64,000 nucleotides of DNA from Oscillospiraceae bacterium. GTDB taxonomy: Bacteria; Bacillota; Clostridia; Oscillospirales; Acutalibacteraceae. This document shows positions 41,646-50,602 of this stretch, piece after piece; within the stretch, counting starts at the first letter, position 1, and each line of letters begins with the position of its first letter. The translations under genes were made by a program, and so were the position numbers. Below the pieces are notes generated by a model. It ran no database searches. It worked only from the letters and a program-made list of their open reading frames with translations, and was not told the origin of the DNA. Where the stretch lies: contig SVOJ01000002.1 in NCBI GenBank assembly GCA_015066385.1, positions 186,001 to 250,000 of the forward strand, given 5' to 3'.

Positions 41646-42413
41646 TTACACATATGGATTGATTCGGTATGCCGTGTATTCGTGGCTGAAATGATAGCCT
41701 AATTTTTCAGCAAGTGCCACGGAAATGCGTGTGGCGGCATCCCAATTCGGATAAAGACCGCGTTGCTTGCATTCAAGAATCAGTTTTGCACCGCAGGCAG
41801 CGGCAAGACCGCGACGGCGATGGTCTTCACGGGTGACGATCTCAATTTCGATTCCGCCGTTATAGCTTGAAAACGAGGAAGAGCCTGCAATGATCTCCCC
41901 ATTTTCAACAGCAACGATCCCCAGTCCGAGTTCTGCAAATTTTTCGTAATTCGGATAGTTGCACACAAAATCCTTTGACCAGTCATTTTGCAGGCATTGA
42001 TGATACAATCGCTCATCAATCAATTTCAACTGCACCGTGTTGTCAATTGCCGCAATGAATCCGTTTAGTTTTTCCGTGTTAAAAACGGGATCCTTACGGA
42101 TGGCATAGCGTGAAAATTTTTCGCACTTTTCGCCGTAAACAATTTCAATACAATTTTCCCAATCCTTATTCTGCGGGACAAAAACGGCAAAGTCACCATT
42201 AAAAGAAGCAGGCTTGAAAGCGGTCAATTCCTTATTCGACTCCCCTGCCAAAAAGACAAAGACATTCATCACTGCCATGGCACAGGTCGGGTGTTGCAGG
42301 TCATCCGCATAAATTTCCCCCATAACACCTTGCAGGGCAGAGAGAATACAGGTATCCGAACAGCCGTCAAACAAAGGGGCTGCAACGGACGGATTTTCCA
42401 ATTTAAAAATCAT
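41646..42413 (-). CDS. GNAT family N-acetyltransferase
   Basis: 255 residues. The C-terminal half carries the acetyl-CoA-binding GNAT pattern: GLGIVAVENGEIIAGSSSF (beta-2/3), IEIEIVTREDHRRRGLAAACGAKLI (motif A with R-x-x-G-x-A) and SVALAEKLGYHFSHEY. The N-terminal half resembles the companion domain seen in the GNAT_acetyltran group. The acceptor substrate is unknown. It overlaps the nitroreductase gene by 4 bases (ATGA) and is the last gene of the seven-gene minus-strand operon. Confidence 0.88.
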   Translation of the reverse strand: MIFKLENPSVAAPLFDGCSDTCILSALQGVMGEIYADDLQHPTCAMAVMNVFVFLAGESNKELTAFKPASFNGDFAVFVPQNKDWENCIEIVYGEKCEKFSRYAIRKDPVFNTEKLNGFIAAIDNTVQLKLIDERLYHQCLQNDWSKDFVCNYPNYEKFAELGLGIVAVENGEIIAGSSSFSSYNGGIEIEIVTREDHRRRGLAAACGAKLILECKQRGLYPNWDAATRISVALAEKLGYHFSHEYTAYRINPYV

Positions 42414-43150
42414 GATTTTTCTCCGTTCAGAAAATCATCGAGATACACGCGAACAGAACGACTCATTTCATAAGAAAAGTCCGAATTGTGCTTGCGGTCG
42501 CAAAAACGACGACACCACTCTTCAAAAGACAGAACACCTTTCTTGTAATCAAACATGTCGTGCAGTTCATCCCGTTCCATAGTGCGGTAGGTGTTTTCGT
42601 GCACAATGTGCGAAAGCTCGCAACGGGCGGGCTTTTCACGGTCTTGCTGCTGTTTGGTGGGATAGCCGAACACCACCATAGCGGCCGGAAAAACATACTG
42701 CGGCAGATTGAGCATTGCCCGGTGCTGTTCACAGTTTTCCATGATATCACCGATATAGCAACTGCCCAAACCGAAACTGTGTGCCGCCGTGACGGCATTC
42801 TGTGCCGCAATTACGGCATCCTGCACGGACAGAACAAAGTCACCCGCGTCGGGCAAACGCGGCTTGCAGTTTTCCAGTTCATAAAGATCGAACCACTTTT
42901 TGAAATCTGCACAGAAAATCAGCACCAGTGCCGCATCGGCAATAAACGGCTGATTGTCGCAGGTGACGGACAACTGTTTTTGCAGATCTTTGTCCGTAAT
43001 ATCAAGAATGGTATACATCTGCTGGTTGCCTGCCGTGGGAGCGGCACAGGCGGCAAGCAGAATTTCACGCTTGATTGCGGGGTCGATCGGTCTGTTTTCA
43101 AACGCACGCACACTTTTGCGTTCATGCAGCTGACGGATAACTTCGTTCAT
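42410..43150 (-). CDS. Nitroreductase family FMN oxidoreductase
   Basis: 246 residues of the NADPH/FMN nitroreductase fold. The N-terminal ERKSVRAFENRPID is the FMN-phosphate binding pattern; AACAAPTAGNQQMYTIL and LGSCYIGDIMEN follow as usual, and VVFGYPT ends the core. These enzymes reduce nitro groups, quinones or flavin; the substrate here is not evident. A C-terminal extension of about 55 residues (FDYKKGVLSFEEWCRRFCDRK) goes beyond the core. 15 bases separate it from the Gfo/Idh gene upstream. Confidence 0.9.
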   Translation of the reverse strand: MNEVIRQLHERKSVRAFENRPIDPAIKREILLAACAAPTAGNQQMYTILDITDKDLQKQLSVTCDNQPFIADAALVLIFCADFKKWFDLYELENCKPRLPDAGDFVLSVQDAVIAAQNAVTAAHSFGLGSCYIGDIMENCEQHRAMLNLPQYVFPAAMVVFGYPTKQQQDREKPARCELSHIVHENTYRTMERDELHDMFDYKKGVLSFEEWCRRFCDRKHNSDFSYEMSRSVRVYLDDFLNGEKS

Positions 43151-43165
43151 AAATAAAAAATCCTT

Positions 43166-44296
43166 TTACAGTTTGATGATTTTTTCGGTAACGGGGGTGT
43201 TGGGTCTGAAATGCGGCACTTCGATGTGTCTGCCGTTATTGGCTACGGAAATACCCGACAGCAAACCGACAGCCGTCCATTCACAGGCCTTGTAAACATC
43301 CAGTTCGGGCTGTTTGTTGTCACGTACGGCATTGATGAAATCTTCCACAATGAAGAAGTCGCCGCCGTCATGGCCGGCTTTTTTCTGTTCTTCGGTCGCA
43401 TTTTTGTAACGTTCGGGAAGATAATCCGTGAATTCGGAAATATTTTTCCATTTCATATTATGAATGGGGCTGTCTTCGCCGATCAGGGAAATACGGTCAA
43501 TGTCTTCGCCGTGTGCTTTGGAGCGAAATGCCCCTTTGGTTCCCTGGAAGTAATAAGAATCCATGTTGTGCGGATGGGCAGACATACAGTCGGTGCGGAT
43601 CTGAATGAGTTTGCCCTTTTCGGTACGGCACATGGTGGTGGTGCCGCTGTCCTGTTTGAGTCCTATATCATTATAAATACCGGGTGAGAAGGTGGATATT
43701 TCCGTCACACGGTCATCGGGGAACCATTGCATGGTCGGGCCTAAGCTGTGCGTGGGATAGAAATTACCTCTGATGCCGCACTGCCAATAGGATCGCCATG
43801 AGGTTTTGCCGTTCGGGTATACAAACAGGTCACCGATATTGTGCATGTACATACCTTCGGCATAATACGGATCGCCGAACACACCTGCTCTGACCATATT
43901 CTTCACAATCTGCACTTTGGGTGCATAAATGTAGTTTTCGGCAAACATATAAGTCTTTTTATATTTTTCAACCGTTTCACAAAGCCACCAAAGCTCATCC
44001 ATGCTGACACCTGCGGTCACTTCGCTCATAACATGTTTGCCTGCTTCCAAGGCTGCAATGGTCTGCGGCACATGGCACTGCATGGGAGTGGAGATGATAA
44101 CCGCATCAATATCAGATTCAAGCATGTCTTCAAATACACGGTAGGTCTTCTGTACGCCCGTTTTTTCGGCTATATCTTTGAGATGTCCTTCGTCAAGATC
44201 ACACACGGCTGTAATTTCCACGTCTTCAATGGAATTAAGCCCCATAAGAGTGGACATACCGCGTGTACCTGCAATACCGACTTTGATTTTTTTCAT
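43166..44296 (-). CDS. Gfo/Idh/MocA family oxidoreductase
   Basis: 376 residues. An N-terminal NAD(P)-binding Rossmann domain starts VGIAGTRGMS (about 6-15) and contains AVCDLDEG and the family EAGKHVMSEVTAG (about 86-98, usually E-K-P, here MSEVT). The C-terminal alpha/beta domain includes YMFAENYIYAPKV and YPTHSLGPTMQW (the His expected at the active site). Family members dehydrogenate sugars or sugar derivatives. Its place directly after GH3 suggests it acts on a released sugar. AAAGGAG precedes the ATG. Confidence 0.9.
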   Translation of the reverse strand: MKKIKVGIAGTRGMSTLMGLNSIEDVEITAVCDLDEGHLKDIAEKTGVQKTYRVFEDMLESDIDAVIISTPMQCHVPQTIAALEAGKHVMSEVTAGVSMDELWWLCETVEKYKKTYMFAENYIYAPKVQIVKNMVRAGVFGDPYYAEGMYMHNIGDLFVYPNGKTSWRSYWQCGIRGNFYPTHSLGPTMQWFPDDRVTEISTFSPGIYNDIGLKQDSGTTTMCRTEKGKLIQIRTDCMSAHPHNMDSYYFQGTKGAFRSKAHGEDIDRISLIGEDSPIHNMKWKNISEFTDYLPERYKNATEEQKKAGHDGGDFFIVEDFINAVRDNKQPELDVYKACEWTAVGLLSGISVANNGRHIEVPHFRPNTPVTEKIIKL

Positions 44297-44313
44297 AGTT
44301 GTTTTCTCCTTTT

Positions 44314-46419
44314 TTACAGTATGATTTGTGCACTGACTGCCTTGTGTCCGGTCAGTTCTTCGCTTCGTGCATCGGGCTGTGAGAATGCGGCAAAGACAGT
44401 AAATCTGTCACCGTAAACCGCACGGTTGCCATCGTCGTCAACACTTGTGAATGCACGTTTATTGAGTACGATTTCAACTTCTTTTTCTTCGTTTTCTGCA
44501 AGTTCCACTCGCTTGAAACCGCAAAGACTGCAATTGCGGACTGCAAAGGAAGAAGTTTCGTCCTTGATGTAAATCTGCAGAACATCCGCTGTTGCATTGC
44601 CGTTGTTCTTTACATTGACTTTCACGGTTACTCCGTCAAAATTGCCGTCGGCATCTGTGTTCTTTTCGACCGCAATACTCTGTGCAAAGCAATCACCGTA
44701 GGTCAGACCGAAGCCGAACGGATACAACGGTGTTCCTTCAAAATAACGGTAGGTACGGTTTTTCATGGAATAGTCGCAGAAATCGGGCAGATCTTCGGTG
44801 GATTCATAGAACGTAAGCGGCAGTTTGCCGGAGGGGGCATATTCACCAAACAGCAGTTCTGCAATATCCTTACCGCCTCTTGCACCGGGATACCAGCACT
44901 GCACAACAGCATCTGCTTTTTCATCAGCAACGCGAAGATCCATGGCACTGCCTGTCATATTCAAAAGAATCACGGGTTTTCCTGTTGCAAGAACTGCATC
45001 CATAAGCATTCTCTGCGGAGCAGGAAGTAAGAGCGAAGTCTTGTCGCCGGGGCCTGCATCCCCTTCTTCGCCTTCGAGCCATTCGTCAAGACCGAGCACA
45101 AGAATCACCACATCGGACAATTCACAGATTGCCTGTGCTTCGGCAAGTTCATCGGGCTTGTCGTGCTTGGAAAGGAATTCAATGGATTCTCTCCACTTGT
45201 GACAGCCTTCGGAATAATAAACACGGATATCATCTCCGACATAGTCCTGAATGCCTTCCAGGGCGGTGATATAACGCGAAGAGGTGCCGTGGTAATTGCC
45301 GACAAGAGCATCTCTGGAGTTTGCGTTCGGGCCGATAACTGCAATGTTTTTGATATTGTCTTTGTTCAGCGGCAAAATGCCGTTGTTTTTGAGCAGAACA
45401 AGGCTTTCACGGGTTGCCTTGTGTGCAAGGTTGATGTGGTCTTTGCTTTCGACTACGGTGTAAGGGATTTTGTCGAGTTCGGTTTTGTCAAACAAACCGA
45501 GCATAAATCTTGTTGTAAACAGACGAACACAGGCACGGTCAATATATTTTTCGTCAAGAATACCTTCGGCATGTGCATCCAGAATTCGCTGATAGGTACA
45601 GCCGCAGTTGACGTCACAACCCGTTTCGAGTGCGAGTTTGACAGATTCTTCGGGTCTTGAAGTAACCTTGTGATTTTCATGGAAATCCTTGATTGCCCAG
45701 CAATCGGACACATAGTGACCTTCAAATCCCCATTTTCCTCTGAGATATTCATTCATCAGCACTTCACTTGCACAGCAGGGCTCGTCATTGGTGCGGTTAT
45801 AAGCCCCCATGACTGCTTCCACTTTTGCTTCCTTTACGCAGGCTTCAAAAGCAGGCAGATAGGTTTCTTCCATATCCTTACGGGATGCAATGGCATTGAA
45901 TGTGTGTCGCTGCGGTTCCGGCCCCGAATGCACGGCAAAATGCTTGGCACAAGCTGCTGCTTTGAGATATTCACCGTTCCCCTGAATGCCTTTTACGAAC
46001 TGTACCCCCATGCGGGAAGTCAGATACGGGTCTTCACCGTAGGTTTCATGCCCTCTGCCCCAACGGGGATCACGGAAAATATTGACATTTGGCGACCAGA
46101 AAGTAAGTCCCTTGTAAATATCGCGGTCTCCGCGTGTGCTCTGCATATTGTACTTGGCTCGGCCTTCGGTGCCGATGCAGTCACCGACCGCAAACAGCAG
46201 GTCTTCATCAAACGAAGCCGCCATACCGATTGCCTGCGGGAACATGGTGGCGGTGCCTGCTCTTGCAACACCATGCAGGGCTTCGTTCCACCAGTTGTAT
46301 TCGGGGATACCGAGGCGTTCAATGGCAGGTGAATCGAATTTCAGCTGTGATGCTTTTTCCTCAACCGTCATCTGTGCCACAAGTGCTTCGGCACGTCTTT
46401 TTGCTTCTGCTCTGTTCAT
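44314..46419 (-). CDS. GH3 family beta-glycosidase (xylosidase/glucosidase-like)
   Basis: 701 residues, no signal peptide, so cytoplasmic. The GH3 barrel starts VEEKASQLKFDSPAIERLGIPEYNWWNEALHGVAR, a pattern typical of beta-xylosidase/arabinofuranosidase-type members. The nucleophile is the Asp in HYVSDCWAI (about 241), with KHFAVHSGPE as substrate-binding segment. The second alpha/beta domain and a C-terminal fibronectin III-like domain follow (from about 600). It probably trims xylo- or gluco-oligosaccharides together with the GH43 enzyme 24 bases upstream. AGGAG precedes the ATG. Confidence 0.94.
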   Translation of the reverse strand: MNRAEAKRRAEALVAQMTVEEKASQLKFDSPAIERLGIPEYNWWNEALHGVARAGTATMFPQAIGMAASFDEDLLFAVGDCIGTEGRAKYNMQSTRGDRDIYKGLTFWSPNVNIFRDPRWGRGHETYGEDPYLTSRMGVQFVKGIQGNGEYLKAAACAKHFAVHSGPEPQRHTFNAIASRKDMEETYLPAFEACVKEAKVEAVMGAYNRTNDEPCCASEVLMNEYLRGKWGFEGHYVSDCWAIKDFHENHKVTSRPEESVKLALETGCDVNCGCTYQRILDAHAEGILDEKYIDRACVRLFTTRFMLGLFDKTELDKIPYTVVESKDHINLAHKATRESLVLLKNNGILPLNKDNIKNIAVIGPNANSRDALVGNYHGTSSRYITALEGIQDYVGDDIRVYYSEGCHKWRESIEFLSKHDKPDELAEAQAICELSDVVILVLGLDEWLEGEEGDAGPGDKTSLLLPAPQRMLMDAVLATGKPVILLNMTGSAMDLRVADEKADAVVQCWYPGARGGKDIAELLFGEYAPSGKLPLTFYESTEDLPDFCDYSMKNRTYRYFEGTPLYPFGFGLTYGDCFAQSIAVEKNTDADGNFDGVTVKVNVKNNGNATADVLQIYIKDETSSFAVRNCSLCGFKRVELAENEEKEVEIVLNKRAFTSVDDDGNRAVYGDRFTVFAAFSQPDARSEELTGHKAVSAQIIL

Positions 46420-46443
46420 AGTCTGCTCCTGTAAAAATTATTT

Positions 46444-47424
46444 TTAATTATTGAGAACGGGAAAGCCGTCGGCATCCCATGTGACTTTTCGTTTTCTTGC
46501 ACTGCGGCAGGGATCGTACAGAGAATCCCCGTCGCTGTAGCCGCATTGTTTGTTAAAACAAACCGCATCACGGGAATGATATACAAAAATCCAGTCACCG
46601 TTTTCGTCCTGCACAAATGAGTTATGCCCGGGGCCGTATTCATCGGGCAAATCTTCGCTCGTCAGCAACGGATAAGGCAGTTTTGTCCACGATGCACCGT
46701 TGAGAAGATCCGCTTTTTCATCTGCATACAAAAGCCCGATGCAGTATTCGGGACCCGTTGCGGATGCGGAAAAGGCAAGAAAGATCTTGCCGTCATGAAT
46801 CATCGCCGCAGGACCTTCGTTGACGGGAATACGCACTCTTTCCCAATCGTATTCGGGCTTGGTGAGCAACACAGACGGTGTTGCGGTTTTCCACGGGATG
46901 GCGGGGTCGATTTGTGCTATGTAAACATTGGAATTGCCGCCGTTTTGTGCCCATGCAACGAAATGTTTGCCGTTGCAGACGAAGTGTGTCATATCGAGTG
47001 AAAATCCGCGGAATGCAAATTCATCGTCCTCGCAGGCAGTGAACTTTCCCTTGTCTGTCCATGGGTCATTATAAGGATCATTGCCCTCACACATAATGCA
47101 ATGGCAGTCGATATCCCATACGTTATCTGCACTGCCGCTTGCGGCAAAAAGAACATACCATTTGCCGTTAATTTCGTGGATTTCGGGTGCCCAGATAAAA
47201 CGGAATGCAAAGCCGGATTCTTTCTCATGCCAGATCGTTTTTTCTTCGGCAGTCGCGAGATCATCTATTGTTTTTGCACGGCGTAAAATAATACGGTCAT
47301 AGCCGTCTTTATCATGTGCACCGTACATGGGGTAGGATGCGGTGAAATAGTACCAACCGTCACTCCCTTTGATGACAAATGGATCGGCACGGTCTTTAAT
47401 AAAAATATCGGTTTGTGTGCCCAT
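46444..47424 (-). CDS. GH43 family glycosidase
   Basis: 326 residues, just the five-bladed GH43 propeller without signal peptide. The general-base Asp lies in KDRADPFVIK (about 10-19), the middle Asp in FRGFSLDMTHFV and the acid Glu in RIPVNEGPAAM (about 203). FIWAPEIHEINGKWYVLF is a characteristic blade. Likely an intracellular alpha-L-arabinofuranosidase or beta-xylosidase, which would feed arabinose to the araBAD enzymes in the same window. GGAGG lies 6 bases before the ATG. Same operon as GH3. Confidence 0.92.
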   Translation of the reverse strand: MGTQTDIFIKDRADPFVIKGSDGWYYFTASYPMYGAHDKDGYDRIILRRAKTIDDLATAEEKTIWHEKESGFAFRFIWAPEIHEINGKWYVLFAASGSADNVWDIDCHCIMCEGNDPYNDPWTDKGKFTACEDDEFAFRGFSLDMTHFVCNGKHFVAWAQNGGNSNVYIAQIDPAIPWKTATPSVLLTKPEYDWERVRIPVNEGPAAMIHDGKIFLAFSASATGPEYCIGLLYADEKADLLNGASWTKLPYPLLTSEDLPDEYGPGHNSFVQDENGDWIFVYHSRDAVCFNKQCGYSDGDSLYDPCRSARKRKVTWDADGFPVLNN

Positions 47425-47445
47425 GTCAACCTCCGATATGTTTTT

Positions 47446-48765
47446 TCACATTGTGATTGTTTTTTGCAGGGTACCGCCTTTTTTTGCATAAGGGCTGTAT
47501 GCGGTGATTTTTACAGCATATTCACCATCTGCAAGATTGCCCAGGTCGACATTTGTCATATTGCCGACAGCACGGACATAGTCGGAAATAACGGTGTTCT
47601 GCCAGATGATTTTTTTGCTGTTGTCAAAAACAACAATCTTGTAGTTTTCGGCTTCATAAAATCCTTTGGCACTGTTAAATGACAAAATCACATTTCCGTT
47701 TTCATTTCTTTGTGCAGATACTTCTGCATTTGCGGGAAATGCGGGGGCTGTATCGGGTGCTTTTTGTTTTGCCCATGTGTAAGTGCGTTTGGAAGGCTTG
47801 GCAAGATCGGTAAAGTAATAATCAATATTTTCAAAAAACACACGGTTTTCAATGTCATACAGACGCATTCTGACATTGCCCGAGGCATCGGCTTCGACCA
47901 TCCAGAATCCGCCCGATTTGCCGGGAGCATCCTTGTCGCCGTCAATATAATTGAGATTCCCCATAAATGCAGCCAAAGAACCGCAACCGACCGCCGTGAA
48001 CGACCCCTGCCATACAGAACGAGGGTCACTCGGTGCATAATGGGAATGTCCCGAAAAATCGAAGACCTGCGGATATTTCTGCAACACCTTACGAACTTCA
48101 AACGTGCCCCAGTTGATGCTGCCGTAAACGGTGGCGGTGGGATGCGGATGTTGATAAACAAAAACAGGTTTGTCGGGTGTAGCGGCTACTGCTTTTTTTA
48201 ATTCGGCATCGATCCATCCGAGTTTGGTTGAAAACTTCTTGCCGTCATCATTATAAGAAACACCAATGAAGTGATAACCGTTGAGCACGGTGTGGGTATC
48301 GACTTCTTCGCTGATATATTTTTTGTAAACAGTGTAGCCGACCGTGGCATCCACATCGCGGTAATCAATGAATTCATGGTTGCCGAGAATGGTCAGAATC
48401 TGTGTTTCATCTCGCTTGTTTTCGGCAATGATGCGGTTGTACATTTCATATTGTTTTGCATCGCCGCCACCCGAAAAGTCCCCTGCAACCACAACGGCAT
48501 CGAACTTTTTATAAGCGGAATCTTTTGCGGAATAAGCATACATATCTTCAAAAAGACGGGCAAAACGGATGGCCGCCTCCTGATTTTCTTCTCCATTCAG
48601 GTGGATATCACTGCACACGGCAAAGCGAAGCACGGGGGTAAAATCGGCGGGGACTTTTTTGTTTTCATATTTACCGCCGTTTTTCAGATAAGACAATCCG
48701 AATAAGCCGCTCAGTCCCGCAGTGATGACTTTATGTGCCAACTGTCCTGTTTTAACAGAAACCAT
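47446..48765 (-). CDS. Calcineurin-like metallophosphoesterase
   Basis: 439 residues. The dinuclear metal phosphoesterase motifs are complete: FAVCSDIHLNG (D-x-H), VVAGDFSGGGD (G-D), TILGNHEF (G-N-H-E), YQHPHP and FSGHSHYAP (G-H-x-H). A C-terminal beta domain (about 340-439) looks like a fibronectin-type or purple-phosphatase-like module. The N-terminal LAHKVITAGLSGLFGLSYL is mildly hydrophobic and might be an anchor, but no clear signal peptide is present. The substrate is unknown. The ATG at 48765 follows AAGGAGAG; 13 further upstream codons are rejected. Confidence 0.88.
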   Translation of the reverse strand: MVSVKTGQLAHKVITAGLSGLFGLSYLKNGGKYENKKVPADFTPVLRFAVCSDIHLNGEENQEAAIRFARLFEDMYAYSAKDSAYKKFDAVVVAGDFSGGGDAKQYEMYNRIIAENKRDETQILTILGNHEFIDYRDVDATVGYTVYKKYISEEVDTHTVLNGYHFIGVSYNDDGKKFSTKLGWIDAELKKAVAATPDKPVFVYQHPHPTATVYGSINWGTFEVRKVLQKYPQVFDFSGHSHYAPSDPRSVWQGSFTAVGCGSLAAFMGNLNYIDGDKDAPGKSGGFWMVEADASGNVRMRLYDIENRVFFENIDYYFTDLAKPSKRTYTWAKQKAPDTAPAFPANAEVSAQRNENGNVILSFNSAKGFYEAENYKIVVFDNSKKIIWQNTVISDYVRAVGNMTNVDLGNLADGEYAVKITAYSPYAKKGGTLQKTITM

Positions 48766-48784
48766 TTTCTTCTCTCTCCTTATT

Positions 48785-49876
48785 TTACCATCTGTTTTCG
48801 ACATATTCGCAGAATGCGAACAAGTCTTTTATTTCAAGTTTTGTGCCGTCATCGAGTGTAACATCACCGTTCCAGATGCCGTAAATCTGATGACAATTCA
48901 TTCTGCCGACTTTGAAATCCACATCACTGTGGTTGTCAAATGTGGGTTGCATGGTCATGTTGAATCTGCCGTCTTCAGAAATAATTTTCCACGGCTCCAT
49001 AAAGCGGTCTTTGGGGAATGTTTCAACATCCACCGCACCAATTTTATGCACCTTGCCGTCATAGAAAATGCAGGTTTCGGTGGCATTGGATTCGTCCCCG
49101 ATTGCCCATGTAATTTCAAAACCGAAGAGGTGCTTGTTGCCGTTTGCATCGGTTAAATAAGTAGATGCACTGCCCCAATACCAGACCATTTCGTGAATGG
49201 TGTTGACTCTGCCCCAGTCCATGGCACAGAAGGATTTTTCTTTGGTGAATTCATAGACAAACTCACCGTAACGGAAGGTAGCATTCGTAGGCATGCAAGC
49301 CTGCTTGGTGGTCATAAAATACCGTGTCGGATCTTCTTTGAACGGCAGAACGGTGGTGATGTTTTCCATCCCTGCGGGAATATCCATCTGCACGGTACAC
49401 TCGACCTGTTTGCCTTTGTGCAGTTTTTTAAAGAACAAAGTGCGTTCTGTTTCTTTGGTTGCAAAATCGAACGCACTTTTGCCGATTTTGCCTTTGAAAC
49501 GGTTGGGTGCATCCCCTTTTGCAGGCGGTACAAATTGATTGCCGCCGATAAAATAAGAAATTGCATCGACAATGATTTCACCTGTTGTGAGGTCGGTCAG
49601 TTTTGCCGCGACATAGCCGCCGATGTTGATGTTTGCAAAGCTGACAAGAAGCTGCATTCTGCCGTCGGTGATGGTGTAAAAATCCCACTCCTTACGGCTG
49701 ATAAGACCTTTTTTTACCTTGGTGCGGTCATATTCAAAAACATTTTTCCGTGCCCAACCTTTGGCATGCAAAGTGCCGTCGGGGTTGAGCAACGGTGTCG
49801 GCTCGGTATATTCAATCTGTTTTGATTTTTCTGTCCATTGTGTAAACGGTATATAAGTTCGTTTTTGTTCTGTCAT
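48785..49876 (-). CDS. DUF2804 domain protein
   Basis: 363 residues of the DUF2804 family, predicted to be all-beta and related in fold to lipocalin/hydroxyneurosporene-synthase-like proteins; no activity is established. Recognisable segments are TEPTPLLNPDGTLHAKGWARKN, KEWDFYTITDG, FCAMDWGRV and FEITWAIGDES. The ATG at 49876 has AAGGCGG upstream; an extension of 37 codons runs through the promoter. It is the first gene of the GH43/GH3 operon, so a role in handling a glycan or lipid-linked substrate is only a guess. Confidence 0.87.
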   Translation of the reverse strand: MTEQKRTYIPFTQWTEKSKQIEYTEPTPLLNPDGTLHAKGWARKNVFEYDRTKVKKGLISRKEWDFYTITDGRMQLLVSFANINIGGYVAAKLTDLTTGEIIVDAISYFIGGNQFVPPAKGDAPNRFKGKIGKSAFDFATKETERTLFFKKLHKGKQVECTVQMDIPAGMENITTVLPFKEDPTRYFMTTKQACMPTNATFRYGEFVYEFTKEKSFCAMDWGRVNTIHEMVWYWGSASTYLTDANGNKHLFGFEITWAIGDESNATETCIFYDGKVHKIGAVDVETFPKDRFMEPWKIISEDGRFNMTMQPTFDNHSDVDFKVGRMNCHQIYGIWNGDVTLDDGTKLEIKDLFAFCEYVENRW

Positions 49877-49910
49877 AACATAAAACCGCCTTTCAGACCA
49901 ATCTTTTTTT

Positions 49911-49939
49911 ATCATACCACATCTTTTTGTGAATGTCGA
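49911..49939 (-). promoter_or_regulatory. Predicted promoter of the DUF2804-GH43-GH3 operon
   Basis: Minus-strand TCGACA (49934-49939), 17-bp spacer, TATGAT (49911-49916) with TGTGG before the -10 box. Confidence 0.65.
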
Positions 49940-49978
49940 TAAACATACATGAGAAATATATTTTTTATTAAATGTGCA

Positions 49979-50025
49979 CAAAAACAATGGCTCTCTTTCG
50001 TGCCCGAAAGAGAGCCATTGTTTTA
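49979..50025 (-). terminator. Strong hairpin terminator after the GDYXXLXY-like gene
   Basis: An 18-19 bp stem around 49983-50023 (AACAATGGCTCTCTTTCG and its complement) with a 4-base loop and T tracts on both sides; it ends the XRE/GDYXXLXY operon. Confidence 0.85.
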
Positions 50026-50026
50026 T

Positions 50027-50602
50027 TCAATAGTCATTGCGCAGATCAATTGCAATACAATCCAAAATGTGTTCTTCAAGCGTTTTGCCGTCGATGTAAA
50101 CCGCTTTAGTGACGGCATGGCCTTTGAAGATGTGCACTTCCGCATAGGCTTCCTTAAAATAATTTTCCGTCTGCCGCCATCCCCATTCATTCATTTTTTG
50201 TTCGGGGACAAAATACAGCCAGCGGTAATCATCTTCGGAGAACTGCGTTTGCGGTTCATAACTGCGCATTTGTGAAGGTAAATTATACCATCGCCCTGTT
50301 TGCGAGCGGATATAATTTCCGTCGGGGCGTTTATTCGTTATTCTGATATCCGCAAAACCGTCCGCACCCGTTTTTACGGCACAGTATGTTCCTTCGTATA
50401 TTCCGTCCGTCGAAAAATCATACATCAGATACACGTTTGACGGATGCATCCATTCCACCGCGTTCAGTTCAAATTTGTAGACGGCAGCACGGTTTTCAAG
50501 TCCCCATTCAATGTAAGAAGTATAGGCAACCATCCCGATGGGAATCAGCAATTGCAAAACGAAAATGACAATTAAAACAGTGGCATTTCTTTTTTTATTC
50601 AT
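50027..50602 (-). CDS. GDYXXLXY-like membrane-anchored protein
   Basis: 191 residues with one N-terminal membrane helix (about 8-27) and an extracytoplasmic beta-rich domain. The segment HPSNVYLMYDFS fits the position of the GDYxxLxY motif that names this family, although the motif itself is altered. In many bacteria this protein is encoded beside a DUF2157 membrane protein, as here. Its function is unknown. The ATG at 50602 follows AGGAGGTG; the gene overlaps the upstream one by 8 bases. A longer frame covering that gene is rejected. Confidence 0.7.
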   Translation of the reverse strand: MNKKRNATVLIVIFVLQLLIPIGMVAYTSYIEWGLENRAAVYKFELNAVEWMHPSNVYLMYDFSTDGIYEGTYCAVKTGADGFADIRITNKRPDGNYIRSQTGRWYNLPSQMRSYEPQTQFSEDDYRWLYFVPEQKMNEWGWRQTENYFKEAYAEVHIFKGHAVTKAVYIDGKTLEEHILDCIAIDLRNDY